DNA of 51,035 nucleotides from Bacillota bacterium (lineage in GTDB: Bacteria; Bacillota; Clostridia; Lachnospirales; Bianqueaceae): contig JAFRZE010000041.1 of the NCBI GenBank assembly GCA_017442735.1, forward strand, positions 1-51,035. The letters run 5' to 3'. Every line of letters begins with the position of its first letter. The first letter of the stretch is position 1. Under the pieces are notes generated by a model that was not told the origin of the DNA, ran no database searches, and saw nothing but the letters and a program-made list of their open reading frames with translations. Made by a program: the position numbers and the translations under genes. Of the stretch, positions 24,746 to 33,961 are shown piece by piece.

Positions 24746-26086
24746 ATGCAAATCGGTCTAAAGCGCGGGACGGTCGCGCTGGAAGCATGGAATAGCGCCT
24801 ATGTTGACTGTGCCCGGGAGGTGATCTGTGTTCTGCGTGATATCCTGGGTGAGGACGCGATGGATATCCAGCATATCGGGAGTACTTCTATCCGGGGGAT
24901 CCAGTCGAAGCCGATCATCGATCTGGTGGTCGGTGTGCGGGATTTCGCGGAAATGACAGTACATAACGCAGCACTGGAAGAAGCAGGGATCATCTATCGG
25001 GGACAGGATGTACCTGAGCAGCAGCTGTATGTGATAGGAGAAGGGGAGTACCGGACACATCACATTCACGTGGTGATCCATGGTTCCCGCGAATGGAACA
25101 ACTATGTCAATTTCAGGGATTACCTGAATCAGCGGCCGGAGATCGCTCTTCGGTATTCACAGCTGAAAGAACAGCTGGCTCAGGAATATCCGGATAATCG
25201 CGGCGCCTATACGAAAGGCAAGGAACAGCTGATCGATGAGATCCTGACCCAGGCCGCTTTGTGGAGAAGTCTGAATCAGGATATAGCCATTACCGAATAT
25301 GACCCGGATCCGTCAGCGGTTATCGATCCGGTCAAGATCCTGGCAGAGTATCCGAGGGTTCCGAAAGTTTTTGTGAGCTGCTTCGCGCTGGCATCTTTTG
25401 AGCGTCTGTTGAAGTTTATCGAGGATGAATCGGGAACAGCGCCTGTGCAGATCGGTGTTATCAAAGCAGCCAATCATTATACACCGATTTACCGAGGCAT
25501 ATATCAGGGTCAGGAGATAGGCTTCGTATGTGCGTATATCGGCGCACCGGCCTGTGTTGGGATGTGCGAGGAGCTTTTCGCGATGGGTGCGGAGACGGTC
25601 ATCCTTTACGGAAACTGCGGTGTATTGGATCGAGCGATCGATGATGTGGCCATTATTCTGCCCACTAGTGCCGTCCGGGATGAAGGAACCAGTTTTCACT
25701 ACGTGCCGTTCTCCAGAGAGATCGATCTCAACACCGATTACGGCAGCTTATTTGAAAACATGCTGATAGATCTGAAGATCCCGTATCACAAGGGGAAAAC
25801 CTGGACGACAGACGCTATGTACCGCGAAACGGAAGAAAAAGTCCGTAGAAGAAAAGCGGAAGGCTGCATCTGTGTGGAGATGGAAGCTTCCGCTATGGCT
25901 GCCCTCGCGAAAATGAGAGGGAAAAAGGTCCTCCAGTTTTTCTATGCCGGCGACAATCTGGATACGCCGGTCTGGGACGAGAGAAGTCTGTCACAGCATG
26001 TCAAATTGGATGAAAAAGACAAAGTCGGCCTGATCGCGCTGGAAGCAGCGCTTCGGATCCTGGCGAGTGAAAAAGCAAGCGAATAG
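24746..26086 (+). CDS. GrpB-domain / nucleoside phosphorylase fusion protein
   Basis: 446 residues in two parts. Residues ~1-175 are a GrpB (UPF0157) domain of the nucleotidyltransferase fold: DIQHIGSTSIRGIQSKPIIDLVV-type motif and HHIHVVIHGSREWNNYV. Residues ~190-440 are a PNP/UDP phosphorylase domain: LYGNCGVL, VEMEASAMAALAKMRGKK and the usual C-terminal region. This joins an orphan transferase-like domain with nucleoside phosphorolysis or nucleosidase activity. The start is weakly marked (AAGGATGG 16 bases upstream). It has its own promoter, divergent from ridA. The family calls are firm, the combined role unknown. Confidence 0.82.
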   Translation: MQIGLKRGTVALEAWNSAYVDCAREVICVLRDILGEDAMDIQHIGSTSIRGIQSKPIIDLVVGVRDFAEMTVHNAALEEAGIIYRGQDVPEQQLYVIGEGEYRTHHIHVVIHGSREWNNYVNFRDYLNQRPEIALRYSQLKEQLAQEYPDNRGAYTKGKEQLIDEILTQAALWRSLNQDIAITEYDPDPSAVIDPVKILAEYPRVPKVFVSCFALASFERLLKFIEDESGTAPVQIGVIKAANHYTPIYRGIYQGQEIGFVCAYIGAPACVGMCEELFAMGAETVILYGNCGVLDRAIDDVAIILPTSAVRDEGTSFHYVPFSREIDLNTDYGSLFENMLIDLKIPYHKGKTWTTDAMYRETEEKVRRRKAEGCICVEMEASAMAALAKMRGKKVLQFFYAGDNLDTPVWDERSLSQHVKLDEKDKVGLIALEAALRILASEKASE

Positions 26087-26126
26087 GGCGGTCTATGCCG
26101 TTCTTATGCCGTCTTGTCCGGATCTC

Positions 26127-26155
26127 TTGTAGGCTATGGTTCACTGTGATACAAT
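26127..26155 (+). promoter_or_regulatory. Sigma-A promoter for the charged protein at 26208
   Basis: TTGTAG (26127-26132), 17 bases, TACAAT (26150-26155), about 50 bases before the start codon. Confidence 0.55.
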
Positions 26156-26207
26156 GCAAATTGTAAAACAAAAACAACTTTATCCGAATAAGCGGAGGAA
26201 ATAGATC

Positions 26208-26858
26208 ATGAGTGAACCAAGCGAAGAAAAGAAAAAGAAAAAGAGCGCCAAAGAGCTTCTGGCTGAAGAAGAAGAGAAGAAACGGAAAGACAAAGAGAAA
26301 GAGGACAAGGAAAGCGAAGATGAAGCACTCGATCCCCTGACAGTGCGCGGACGGATGAATCTGATTTATCTGATGCATGTACAGCGTCGCCGGGAGATGT
26401 TCATGGCCAGGATGGAAATGAAAACACTGGACAATATGCTTGGCACTATCCGGATGTCAGGCGAGGCCATGGCGGACTACCTGCTCCTGAGCCAGTATGC
26501 CATGAAAACGGATGGGACAATGAGTCAGAAACGTCTGGACGGACCTGTTCCGGAAGGTCTTCTGGACCCGAAGAATCCAGAGAAGCAGGCAGTACAGAAC
26601 TGGCTGCTGAAAGATCCGGGTTCCGACAAATTCATGGAGCATATGGATGATATGGCTGAACTTCCTCCGGAAGGCTTCGTAAAGAAAAAGGCCGGTGAGT
26701 TTGCCGACCACATGAAGAAAGAAAAACAGGCGCGTGATCCGGAAGCGGTCAGTGTAGCGCCTCGGGGATTCCACGCACCTGGTGTAATGCCTTTCATGGC
26801 AGCAGAACCGGAAGAGCCCGTTCTGAAGCCGGCGGATGACTGGAAAGACGGTCATTGA
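26208..26858 (+). CDS. Charged protein of unknown function
   Basis: 216 residues, no membrane segment or signal peptide. Residues 1-42 are almost entirely lysine and glutamate and probably disordered or coiled coil. The rest is helical, with a methionine-rich block (REMFMARMEMKTLDNMLG), and shows no recognisable motif. AGCGGAGGAA lies before the ATG and a clear promoter is upstream. It is convergent with the CoA-transferase gene, with only two bases between them. Confidence 0.6.
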   Translation: MSEPSEEKKKKKSAKELLAEEEEKKRKDKEKEDKESEDEALDPLTVRGRMNLIYLMHVQRRREMFMARMEMKTLDNMLGTIRMSGEAMADYLLLSQYAMKTDGTMSQKRLDGPVPEGLLDPKNPEKQAVQNWLLKDPGSDKFMEHMDDMAELPPEGFVKKKAGEFADHMKKEKQARDPEAVSVAPRGFHAPGVMPFMAAEPEEPVLKPADDWKDGH

Positions 26859-26860
26859 TT

Positions 26861-28198
26861 TTAATACTTATTTGATCGGCGCCAGATTTTCTGCTTTTCA
26901 GCGGCCGCGATCAATTCCTCACGAAAGTCCGGATGCGCGATGCTGATCAGCATTTCTGCCCGTTCCCAGGTCGTCCGGCCGGTGAGATTGACGGCGCCGT
27001 ATTCGGTGACCAGATAGTAAGCCTGGCTTCGGGGACTTGTGACAATATCCCCCATAAAATGAGGAACGATTCGTGAATGGCGGCGGCCTTCTTTATCCTG
27101 ATAGAAAGATGTCATGGTGATAAAGGCTTTGCCGCCATGACTCATTGCGGCGCCTGTCAGGAAATCGAGCTGTCCGCCCGTCCCGCTGATCTGTCGCATG
27201 CCGGCGCTCTCGGAGCTGATCTGTCCGAACAGATCGACGGCAATGCAGTTATTGATGGAAATCATGTTGTCGATCTTCGCGATGGTTTCCGGCGCGTTGA
27301 CATAGGTCAGCGGGCAGGCGATAACGCCGGGATTCTGGTCGATCCAGTCATAAAAATCCCGTGAACCGAAGGCCATGCCTAGCACGCCTTTCCCGCGGTC
27401 GATGGTTTTGCGCTGATTGGTGAGTTTTCCTGCCTTATAGAGCTCATAATACGCGTTGCCGGCCAGCTCGGTATGCATGCCGAGATCCTTCAGGTCGGAT
27501 TTGGCGATCTCTGAACCGATCACATTGGGCAGCGATCCGATCCCCAGCTGAAGCGTCGCGCCATCCTGGATAAAAGGAAGGATATGACCGGCGATGGCGA
27601 TATCCTCCGGCGTAGGCGGGTTGATGGGGAATTCCGGAAGAGGCGGATGCGTTCCCTCGACGACGAAATCCACTTCCGATATATGGATGCTCTCCTCAAA
27701 ACCGCCGTAAATGCGCGGCAGATGCTCGTTGACTTCCAGAATGACGATATCCGCTTTGTCGAGGATCCCTTTGGCGATGCCGGTAGCGGAGGAGAGGTTG
27801 AAATACCCGTGTTTGTCCATGGAGGTCACGCACATCATCGCGACGTTGACCGTCAGGAAATACTGATAATAGGGGACCAGATTGCGAAAGATCATCGGAA
27901 TGAAATTGCAGAGGCCCCGGTCGAAGAGCTTACGCTCATAGGCGGACAGATGCCAGCTGTTGTAATAGAAATGCTCGCGGCTCGGATCGCCCTCGACGAC
28001 TTCGATCGGACCGTTCAGCAGATTTCCGCGGATCTTGACATCGAATAGTTCATCACGTCTTTTGGCAAGAGCCTTGTCCAGGAGGATTGGAAATCCGAAA
28101 TTCGTGGTATAATCCACCCAGTCTCCGCTTTTGATCACCTGGACGGCTTCTTCGGGTGTCCGGAGTTTGGAACGATATTCAGCGTAAAAATCATTCAT
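26861..28198 (-). CDS. Acetyl-CoA hydrolase/transferase family CoA-transferase
   Basis: 445 residues, the length of butyryl-CoA:acetate or 4-hydroxybutyrate CoA-transferases. The CoA-binding GxGxxPN is [13 protein letters not shown]; the catalytic glutamate is probably in [25 protein letters not shown] is the C-terminal signature. It moves CoA between acyl groups or hydrolyses acyl-CoA in the cytoplasm. Last gene of the six-gene leftward operon. I start at 28198, ten bases after the upstream stop; a longer start would overlap it. Whether it serves the pathway or butyrate formation is unclear. Confidence 0.82.
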   Translation of the reverse strand: MNDFYAEYRSKLRTPEEAVQVIKSGDWVDYTTNFGFPILLDKALAKRRDELFDVKIRGNLLNGPIEVVEGDPSREHFYYNSWHLSAYERKLFDRGLCNFIPMIFRNLVPYYQYFLTVNVAMMCVTSMDKHGYFNLSSATGIAKGILDKADIVILEVNEHLPRIYGGFEESIHISEVDFVVEGTHPPLPEFPINPPTPEDIAIAGHILPFIQDGATLQLGIGSLPNVIGSEIAKSDLKDLGMHTELAGNAYYELYKAGKLTNQRKTIDRGKGVLGMAFGSRDFYDWIDQNPGVIACPLTYVNAPETIAKIDNMISINNCIAVDLFGQISSESAGMRQISGTGGQLDFLTGAAMSHGGKAFITMTSFYQDKEGRRHSRIVPHFMGDIVTSPRSQAYYLVTEYGAVNLTGRTTWERAEMLISIAHPDFREELIAAAEKQKIWRRSNKY

Positions 28199-28208
28199 CT
28201 TTGTTTTC

Positions 28209-28880
28209 TCACAGATTGATAAATTGCCACTGAGGATCCATTTCATCGGGGAACTGTTCCCAGGTATCCTTGCGGGGCGGCTCAGGGACGGGCTTGCGAA
28301 GCTCGTCCTTTTGATATGCGAAACGGCCGAGACGGGCTTTGTCTTCTTCCGGCGTCAGCGGAGGACGGGTGTTGGTGGGGATCATGCTTTCCACCCAACC
28401 CGCATGATACTCGTTTTTCGTTGTGCGTTGCCAGGCGCCCCAGAGCATCTTCCATTCGCCGTCCTCGACTACATTGGCGCCGGGCACCATACCGATCGAA
28501 ATGATCGCGGTGGGTTTTTCCCTGAATTTGGAAAGACCTTCCACGCCTAAAGACCAGAAAAGGCAGCGGGATTTGGTGTTCGTGGGATCGATCTCGATGA
28601 TCGGCGTGGTCAGCGGATGGACCAGCGAGTTGCCTTCCAGGGAATCCACCACCGGCTTCATCCGAAAAGCCATTTCAGCGGCGACGTCCACGCCGGGATG
28701 TTTCAGGGCTTTCAGCTCGTGGCGTTTCCCACCGATCCGTTGGTCATCCCAGAAGACCGCCGCGCAGCCGCGCATGTTCTGCACCTGCCAGGCGGAAGTC
28801 AGCCGGGCAGTCTCTGCTTCCAGCGCTTCAAACTCTTCGTCGCTCAGCAGATCAAAATCATTGATATTGATATCCAGCAT
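28209..28880 (-). CDS. NTF2/SnoaL-like protein, second paralogue
   Basis: 223 residues. Paralogous to the next gene upstream: both share a helical start, the block LTTPIIEI followed by CLFW, and [10 protein letters not shown]...GWVES. This fits a cone-shaped NTF2/SnoaL fold (isomerase, dehydratase or cyclase type). Where the partner has an IWHLHY strand, this copy has MLWGAW, so two potential catalytic histidines are lost. A heteromer with one active subunit is a reasonable inference. AAGGAG precedes the ATG, 12 bases after the partner's stop. Confidence 0.7.
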   Translation of the reverse strand: MLDININDFDLLSDEEFEALEAETARLTSAWQVQNMRGCAAVFWDDQRIGGKRHELKALKHPGVDVAAEMAFRMKPVVDSLEGNSLVHPLTTPIIEIDPTNTKSRCLFWSLGVEGLSKFREKPTAIISIGMVPGANVVEDGEWKMLWGAWQRTTKNEYHAGWVESMIPTNTRPPLTPEEDKARLGRFAYQKDELRKPVPEPPRKDTWEQFPDEMDPQWQFINL

Positions 28881-28892
28881 GTCGCGATCTCC

Positions 28893-29567
28893 TTACCAGT
28901 TCTTGTTGCGGTCGAGTTCCCAGCCCAGATCGTCACGGGTGTAGGTGCTGTACGGCTTTGGCGCGCAGGGCAGGCCTTCACGGATCCCGGTGGGCGAGTA
29001 GGGATTATGGTAGGTACAGGTATCAGCCTGCGGATGGAGCGGAGTGTTCAGACGGTTGATCATGGAAGTATCATCCACCCAGCCTTTCTTGTAATCACAT
29101 TTGATGAAGCGGAAATAGTGAAGGTGCCAGATCTTCCACTCCTCACCCGTGAAAAGAAAGTCAACAGCGACCTGGCCCCATGCCCAGATGGCCATGGGAG
29201 CCTTATCCTCCTGCGGGATGGCGCCGGCGCCGGTGACCCACCACAGACATTTGGCTGTCTGAAGGTCATCCGCGATCTCGATCATAGGCGTCGTAAGCTG
29301 CAGATCCAGCATCTCGCCCGGTTTGACCGGAGCGCCGATCACTTCCCGGATGATGCTCTCTACATTTTCAGCTCCTTTGAATACGCCTTCGTCGCAGTAT
29401 TCCAGGCTCACGCCCTCCGCGTCCAGCGCGAAGTGATTTAGCACAGCGTCTGCCTGACGGAAATTGAAGGCGGCGACGGTACGGCCCATCTCATTCTGAA
29501 TCTCACGATAAGCCTCGAGCTTCTGCATGGCAGTCAGCAGGGCTTTTTTTCTTTCTGCGGTGATCAT
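28893..29567 (-). CDS. NTF2/SnoaL-like protein, first paralogue
   Basis: 224 residues. NTF2/SnoaL-like: helical RTVAAFNFRQADAVLNHFAL, then LTTPMIEI, CLWWVTGAGAI and EEWKIWHLHYFRF. The HLH in the central strand may be catalytic. The C-terminal ~50 residues form a tyrosine- and proline-rich tail also present in the paralogue. ATG directly follows the MBL gene's stop codon, with AGGAGG eight bases upstream, so translation is coupled. Proteins of this fold include ketosteroid isomerases, polyketide cyclases and bile-acid dehydratase; which reaction applies here cannot be told. Confidence 0.72.
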   Translation of the reverse strand: MITAERKKALLTAMQKLEAYREIQNEMGRTVAAFNFRQADAVLNHFALDAEGVSLEYCDEGVFKGAENVESIIREVIGAPVKPGEMLDLQLTTPMIEIADDLQTAKCLWWVTGAGAIPQEDKAPMAIWAWGQVAVDFLFTGEEWKIWHLHYFRFIKCDYKKGWVDDTSMINRLNTPLHPQADTCTYHNPYSPTGIREGLPCAPKPYSTYTRDDLGWELDRNKNW

Positions 29568-30275
29568 TTACTGTATCCTCCTAGCGGTTTCGATTGCTTC
29601 TTTTATGATTTCCTGCACCCGCGTGCCCCGGTAGAAATAATAATGTCCCGGCAGCAGGATATCGCAGGGTATTTTGGCCAGCTTTTCTAACGAATCGCGA
29701 TAATCTTTCAGGCTGAAATCCTCGCTGCCCATAAAGCCGAGTTCCACGCTGACCACATCCAGCGGCGGCTTGGGAACAGTCCAGAACATATCTCCGGTAC
29801 AAAGGGCGCGGATATGATCGGTCTCGATAAGGAAAGAAAGCGAACCGGCGCTGTGTCCGGGCGTCGCCAGGACAGTGATACTGCTGCCGCCCGGGAACGA
29901 GAACCGATCCCCGTCCCGCAGCACCTGATCCACTTTGGCCGGGATCCAGGGAGAACCGAAGAGCCGTTCACTTTCCGGATTGCCTTCCTCGATCAGCCGG
30001 ACGTCCGACTCGCTGGTGAGCAGCCTGGCGACAAGTTCGTTGACCTTCCGGGCGTTGCCGCCGTGATCGAAATGCGCGTGGGTCAGAAACACATGCGTGA
30101 CATCCGCCATATCGAGATTCCACTGGTTAAGGACCCGGCACATGGTCTTCCACTGCTTGGTCTCATAACCACAGTCGATCAGCGCGATACCGCCGTCATA
30201 TACAAGCGCGTAGCAGTTGGAGTTGGTCTCATATTCCACTCCGGAGATCTTCAGAAGATGTTCGGTGATCTTCAT
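29568..30275 (-). CDS. Metallo-beta-lactamase-fold hydrolase
   Basis: 235 residues. Complete two-metal motif THAHFDHGG (around residues 65-73), the later ATPGHSAGS, CTGDMFW and LLPGHYYF. Glyoxalase II-like size and motif suggest a thioester, lactone or ester hydrolase. In this operon, next to NTF2-like proteins and a CoA-transferase, a lactone or acyl-CoA substrate is plausible but unproven. Its ribosome site GAGGAT contains the deoR stop codon, so the two genes are tightly coupled. Confidence 0.85.
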   Translation of the reverse strand: MKITEHLLKISGVEYETNSNCYALVYDGGIALIDCGYETKQWKTMCRVLNQWNLDMADVTHVFLTHAHFDHGGNARKVNELVARLLTSESDVRLIEEGNPESERLFGSPWIPAKVDQVLRDGDRFSFPGGSSITVLATPGHSAGSLSFLIETDHIRALCTGDMFWTVPKPPLDVVSVELGFMGSEDFSLKDYRDSLEKLAKIPCDILLPGHYYFYRGTRVQEIIKEAIETARRIQ

Positions 30276-30276
30276 C

Positions 30277-31068
30277 TTAATCCTCCTCCGCCTGTACTAA
30301 GGTGACCTGGATCCCGGCATCCCTGAGGGCCGCGATCTTTTCCGGATCTGCCTGGGTGTCCGTGATCAGGTGTGTGATATCGCTGAGATCGCCGGAGAAG
30401 AAATTGTGCTCCAGGCCGATCTTGGTATGATCGGCGATCACGATCTTTTTCCCGGAACAGCGCTGCAGCATCGTCCGGTTGATCATGGTCTCTTCCATCA
30501 CGCGGCTGGTGATGCCGCCCGACACGCTGATCCCGCTGACGCCCAGGATACATTTAGTGGCGGTGAACCGGGAAAGCATATCGACGGCGACCTGGCCCGT
30601 CAGGCTGTTCTTGCGGCCGGTGACCTCGCCGCCGGTAAGCAGGAGTGACACGCCGGCAGGCCGCTCGGTAAGCAGGCTGCGTCCGTTATTGGTTATGATC
30701 ATGACTTCTTTCGTAATGTAGGGATAGATCAGCAGGGCGGTAGAGCTGGAATTGATGAAGACGGAGTCATCATCCTCCAGCATGGCTGCGGCCGCTCGCG
30801 CGATCGCCTTCTTGCAGCCCATATGCTGCGAGATCGATGCCATGTAGGCGGGCTCATCCTCCTTGACGATAGGCTCGATCGCCCTGGCGCCGCCGAAATA
30901 GCGGACCAGCAGCTGTTTGTTTTCCAGCTCTTCCAGATCACGCCGGACTGTCACTTCCGACACCTGCAGGAGGCGGGCGAATTCAGGTACCGTGCAGGAG
31001 CCCGTGCTTTGAAGGTGTTTCAGCAAAGCCATCTGGCGTTTGGCAATGGCATGAGCACTGTTTTTCAT
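30277..31068 (-). CDS. DeoR/GlpR-family transcriptional regulator
   Basis: 263 residues, standard for the family. N-terminal winged helix-turn-helix (SCTVPEFARLLQVSEVTVRRDLEEL) and C-terminal sugar-phosphate sensor domain with INSSSTA, ITNNGR, LTGGEV, SGGITS and KIVIADHTKIG. Such repressors respond to phosphorylated sugars, which fits the kinase gene just upstream. Its ATG overlaps the kinase stop by four bases. The probable operator is the intergenic region at 32637-32822, where it would control both arms of the locus. Confidence 0.88.
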   Translation of the reverse strand: MKNSAHAIAKRQMALLKHLQSTGSCTVPEFARLLQVSEVTVRRDLEELENKQLLVRYFGGARAIEPIVKEDEPAYMASISQHMGCKKAIARAAAAMLEDDDSVFINSSSTALLIYPYITKEVMIITNNGRSLLTERPAGVSLLLTGGEVTGRKNSLTGQVAVDMLSRFTATKCILGVSGISVSGGITSRVMEETMINRTMLQRCSGKKIVIADHTKIGLEHNFFSGDLSDITHLITDTQADPEKIAALRDAGIQVTLVQAEED

Positions 31069-32636
31069 ACTCGGATTCCTTTCTCGTTGAACCCTGTGGA
31101 AGGGCTGATGTCACAAGCGGCGAGCGCGTCATACAGCCGGCGCCGGACGGCAGATAACCTCCGGTATTCTTCGGTCGCGGACTTGTCCGGTGTGAAGAGC
31201 TGCTTCTGAGTAGCAGGTGCGGTTTCTGCCTGGGCGGGCAAAGAAGCATAGGCCTCCTCGAGCGAAGGGAATCGTCTGAGCGTGTATGCCGCGGCCAGAT
31301 AGGCGCCGATGGCCGTGGTTTCTCTGACGCTGCTCTTTCGGATGGGGAAATCGATCATATCCGCGATCATCTGATTGAACAGATCGCTTTTGGTAAGGCC
31401 GCCGGTGATCAAAATGGAATCCACTTTAGGAAGGAGCCGGGAAAGAGCCTGACAGCATTCCGCGATCTCCGCGGCCAGCCCTTCCAGCATCGCTCTGGCA
31501 AAGTCGCTTCGGGTATGGTCAAAACCGATATTCAGAAAAGCGCCTCTGGCCTGTTCGTTCCAGTCGGGACAGCCTTTTCCGGCCAGGTCCGGCAGCATGA
31601 TCAGTCCTCTGGCTCCCAGTGGGCTTTTAGCGGCTTCCGCCTGAAGAAGGCGCAGATCGTAGGGTCCGGAAGAAGGATCCGGCTTTTTCTGGAAGAAGGT
31701 CCGGTTCATCCAGTCCTGAACGGTACCGGAAGAAAGCGTACTCGCTTCCATGACCCAGTAACCGGGATTGATGGCGGTGGTCACACAGACGCGTACCTTC
31801 TCATCCATCAGAGGTTCGTCCGAAAGAGCGGAAAGGTAGGAGCCGCTTCCGCAGGTAAGACCGATGGCGCCCGGCCGGAGCATTCCCTGCCCCAGCACGC
31901 TGCACTGCTGATCTCCTCCCGCCGCGATGACCGAAGTGCCCTTGGGCAGATTTGTCAGACGGCTGAAATCCTCCGTGATCGACCCCACGATACTGCAGGG
32001 TTCCACCAGGTCTGCAAGTTTATCGGCGTCCACCTGATAGATCCGAAGAAGGTCTTCATCCCACCGGCGGGTACGGATATTCATCAAGTGGGAACGGCTG
32101 GCCAGGGAAGAGTCGGTCACAAAGCGGCCGGTACATAAATAGATGAGATAATCCTGGATGCCGATGATCTTGTAAGCTTTTTTATAAAGATCCGGATGGT
32201 TCTGACGCAGCCAGGCGATTTTCGGCGCGGAGAGGACCGGAAAGGAATAGTTGCCGGTAAGCTGAAATAGTTCGCTTCCTACCTGGTCGTTCATCTGATC
32301 CGCCAGATCAGCGGAACGTTTATCATACCAGGTGATGATCGGACAAAGCGGCGTTCCATCGGAAGTGATAGGCAGGATGCTGCTGCGCTGGCTCGTAAAG
32401 GCGAGAGCTTCGACCTGGACGCTTTGCTCTTTCAGCCAGTCGGCCGCGGCGCGGCAGATGGAGACAAGACAGTGTTCAAAATCAGCGGGATCATATTCCG
32501 CGCTCTTGCCTTCGGTGCGCATCGTGTAGGTACGCTGTTCGCAGAAACGCATATATCCGCCGCTGTCAAACAGGATGCCCCGCATGGAGGAGGAACCTGT
32601 ATCGATGACCAGAATATAAGGATGGGAGTCTGACAT
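31065..32636 (-). CDS. FGGY-family carbohydrate kinase
   Basis: 523 residues. N-terminal phosphate loop LVIDTGSSSMRGILFD, substrate region SQRSSILPI and WYDKR, GGDQQCSVLGQG, and the C-terminal ATP site ITGGLTKSDLFNQM. The family phosphorylates pentuloses, glycerol, sugar acids and related polyols. Next to UlaG- and UlaE-like genes a sugar-acid or L-xylulose-type substrate is attractive. The ATG at 32636 has AAGGAGA seven bases upstream; the longer frame from 32678 does not. First gene of the leftward operon. Confidence 0.86.
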   Translation of the reverse strand: MSDSHPYILVIDTGSSSMRGILFDSGGYMRFCEQRTYTMRTEGKSAEYDPADFEHCLVSICRAAADWLKEQSVQVEALAFTSQRSSILPITSDGTPLCPIITWYDKRSADLADQMNDQVGSELFQLTGNYSFPVLSAPKIAWLRQNHPDLYKKAYKIIGIQDYLIYLCTGRFVTDSSLASRSHLMNIRTRRWDEDLLRIYQVDADKLADLVEPCSIVGSITEDFSRLTNLPKGTSVIAAGGDQQCSVLGQGMLRPGAIGLTCGSGSYLSALSDEPLMDEKVRVCVTTAINPGYWVMEASTLSSGTVQDWMNRTFFQKKPDPSSGPYDLRLLQAEAAKSPLGARGLIMLPDLAGKGCPDWNEQARGAFLNIGFDHTRSDFARAMLEGLAAEIAECCQALSRLLPKVDSILITGGLTKSDLFNQMIADMIDFPIRKSSVRETTAIGAYLAAAYTLRRFPSLEEAYASLPAQAETAPATQKQLFTPDKSATEEYRRLSAVRRRLYDALAACDISPSTGFNEKGIRV

Positions 32637-32822
32637 GAAGTCTCCTTTCAAGAACATAAGCTGAGGTAAGGATAACATAAAATGATCATAAAATCAAGAA
32701 TAAGTTCGAGTTATGAATGTTTATTGACATTTTGAAAGAATAAAGCTATAATATTCCCGCAAAAGATCATATCAATCGATCGTAAAACACACAAAACAAT
32801 CATAAAAAGTGAGGGCAAAGTG
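32637..32822. promoter_or_regulatory. Divergent promoter/operator region of the UlaG-like locus
   Basis: Rightward: TTGACA (32724-32729), exactly 17 bases, TATAAT (32747-32752), a perfect sigma-A promoter. Leftward on the minus strand: TTGATT, 17 bases, TATCCT within about 32672-32700, a weaker promoter. Three copies of a TC(A/G)TAAAA element occur, near 32686, 32780 and 32801; the first overlaps the leftward promoter and the others lie downstream of the rightward one. These are candidate DeoR sites. Confidence 0.65.
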
Positions 32823-33926
32823 ATGAGCAAGATCAGTGAAATGACAAGAGAATCCTGGATCATGTCGACGTTCCCGGAATGGGGCACCTGGCTGGTCGAA
32901 GATATTGAAAGCGCGCAGATCCCGGAAGGGAATATCGGCATGTGGTGGCTCGGCTGTACCGGTATCTGGTTCAAGACACCGGGAAACACAAATATCACCA
33001 TCGATCTGTGGTGTGGTAACGGCAAGCGTACGCATGGCAACGGCAAGATGGCGGTCGGTCACCAGATGGCGAACATGTGCGGCGGCCGTGCGATGCAGCC
33101 GAACCTGCGCAATGTGCCTTTTGTCATCGATCCTTTTGCCTTCAAACATGTGGACGCGGTGCTGGCGACACATTATCACCAGGATCATATGAGTGCCGAA
33201 TGGGCGGCCCATGTGATCAACAGCGGTATGACAACGACCGATGAAGATGGTTGGGAGATCCCCGTTCCCTTCATCGGCCCGCTCAAATCGGTCGAGACAT
33301 GGATCAAGTGGGGCGTTCCCGAAGAGCGTTGCCGCATCGTCAAGCCCGGTGATGTGATCCGTTTCAAGGATCTGGAGATCGTAGCGCTGGACAGCTTTGA
33401 CCGCACCTGTATTGTTACGACTGATTCCACCGGCCCGGACAGAGAAGAGCTGACCGGAAAATGCCCCACGGACATGGACGAGAAAGCGGTCAACTATCTC
33501 ATCAAAACTCCCGGCGGCAACATCTATCACTCCGGCGACAGCCATTTCAGCATTTATTTCGCGAAACACGGCAAGGACTATGATATCGATGTCGCTTTCG
33601 GTTCCTTCGGAGAGAACCCCATTGGTATGCAGGATAAGATGACTTCCGTAGATATCCTGCGCATGGCGGAGAATCTTCGCTGTAAGGTCGTCGTCCCGAT
33701 CCACTGGGATGTCTGGACCAACTTCCAGGCAGACTGTGAAGAGATCCGTCTTCTGTATGATTTCAAGAAGGATCGCAATGAATACGGTTTCCACCCGTTC
33801 TTCTGGCAGGTCGGCGGCTCATATGTCTATCCGCAGGACAAGGACAAGATCTATTATCATCACCGCCGCGGGTTTGAGGACTGCTTCGAAGCCCCGCAGA
33901 ACATCCCGTTCCGTTCCTGCCTGTAA
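32823..33926 (+). CDS. ulaG: UlaG-like L-ascorbate-6-phosphate lactonase
   Basis: 367 residues (E. coli UlaG 354). MBL-fold phosphate-sugar lactonase signature: IGMWWLGCTGIWFKTPGNTN, metal motif ATHYHQDHMSAEWA, IYHSGDSHFS and VVPIHWDVWTNF. UlaG opens the lactone of L-ascorbate-6-phosphate to 3-keto-L-gulonate-6-phosphate. Here no ascorbate PTS genes are present, so the true substrate may be a related phosphorylated lactone. GTGAGGG lies before the ATG at 32823; a GTG three bases earlier is possible. First gene of the rightward operon. Confidence 0.85.
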   Translation: MSKISEMTRESWIMSTFPEWGTWLVEDIESAQIPEGNIGMWWLGCTGIWFKTPGNTNITIDLWCGNGKRTHGNGKMAVGHQMANMCGGRAMQPNLRNVPFVIDPFAFKHVDAVLATHYHQDHMSAEWAAHVINSGMTTTDEDGWEIPVPFIGPLKSVETWIKWGVPEERCRIVKPGDVIRFKDLEIVALDSFDRTCIVTTDSTGPDREELTGKCPTDMDEKAVNYLIKTPGGNIYHSGDSHFSIYFAKHGKDYDIDVAFGSFGENPIGMQDKMTSVDILRMAENLRCKVVVPIHWDVWTNFQADCEEIRLLYDFKKDRNEYGFHPFFWQVGGSYVYPQDKDKIYYHHRRGFEDCFEAPQNIPFRSCL

Positions 33927-33961
33927 AGCGTTCCGCCGGAAATCTTTTTGAGGATAAAATC

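Noticed and set aside
28617..29441. 274-codon open frame on the plus strand
   Set aside because: Antisense to the two NTF2-like genes, which have ribosome sites and homology to each other.
32772..33794. Long open frame (340 codons) on the minus strand
   Set aside because: Antisense to the clear UlaG-like gene; composition is a mirror of that gene and no motif is present.
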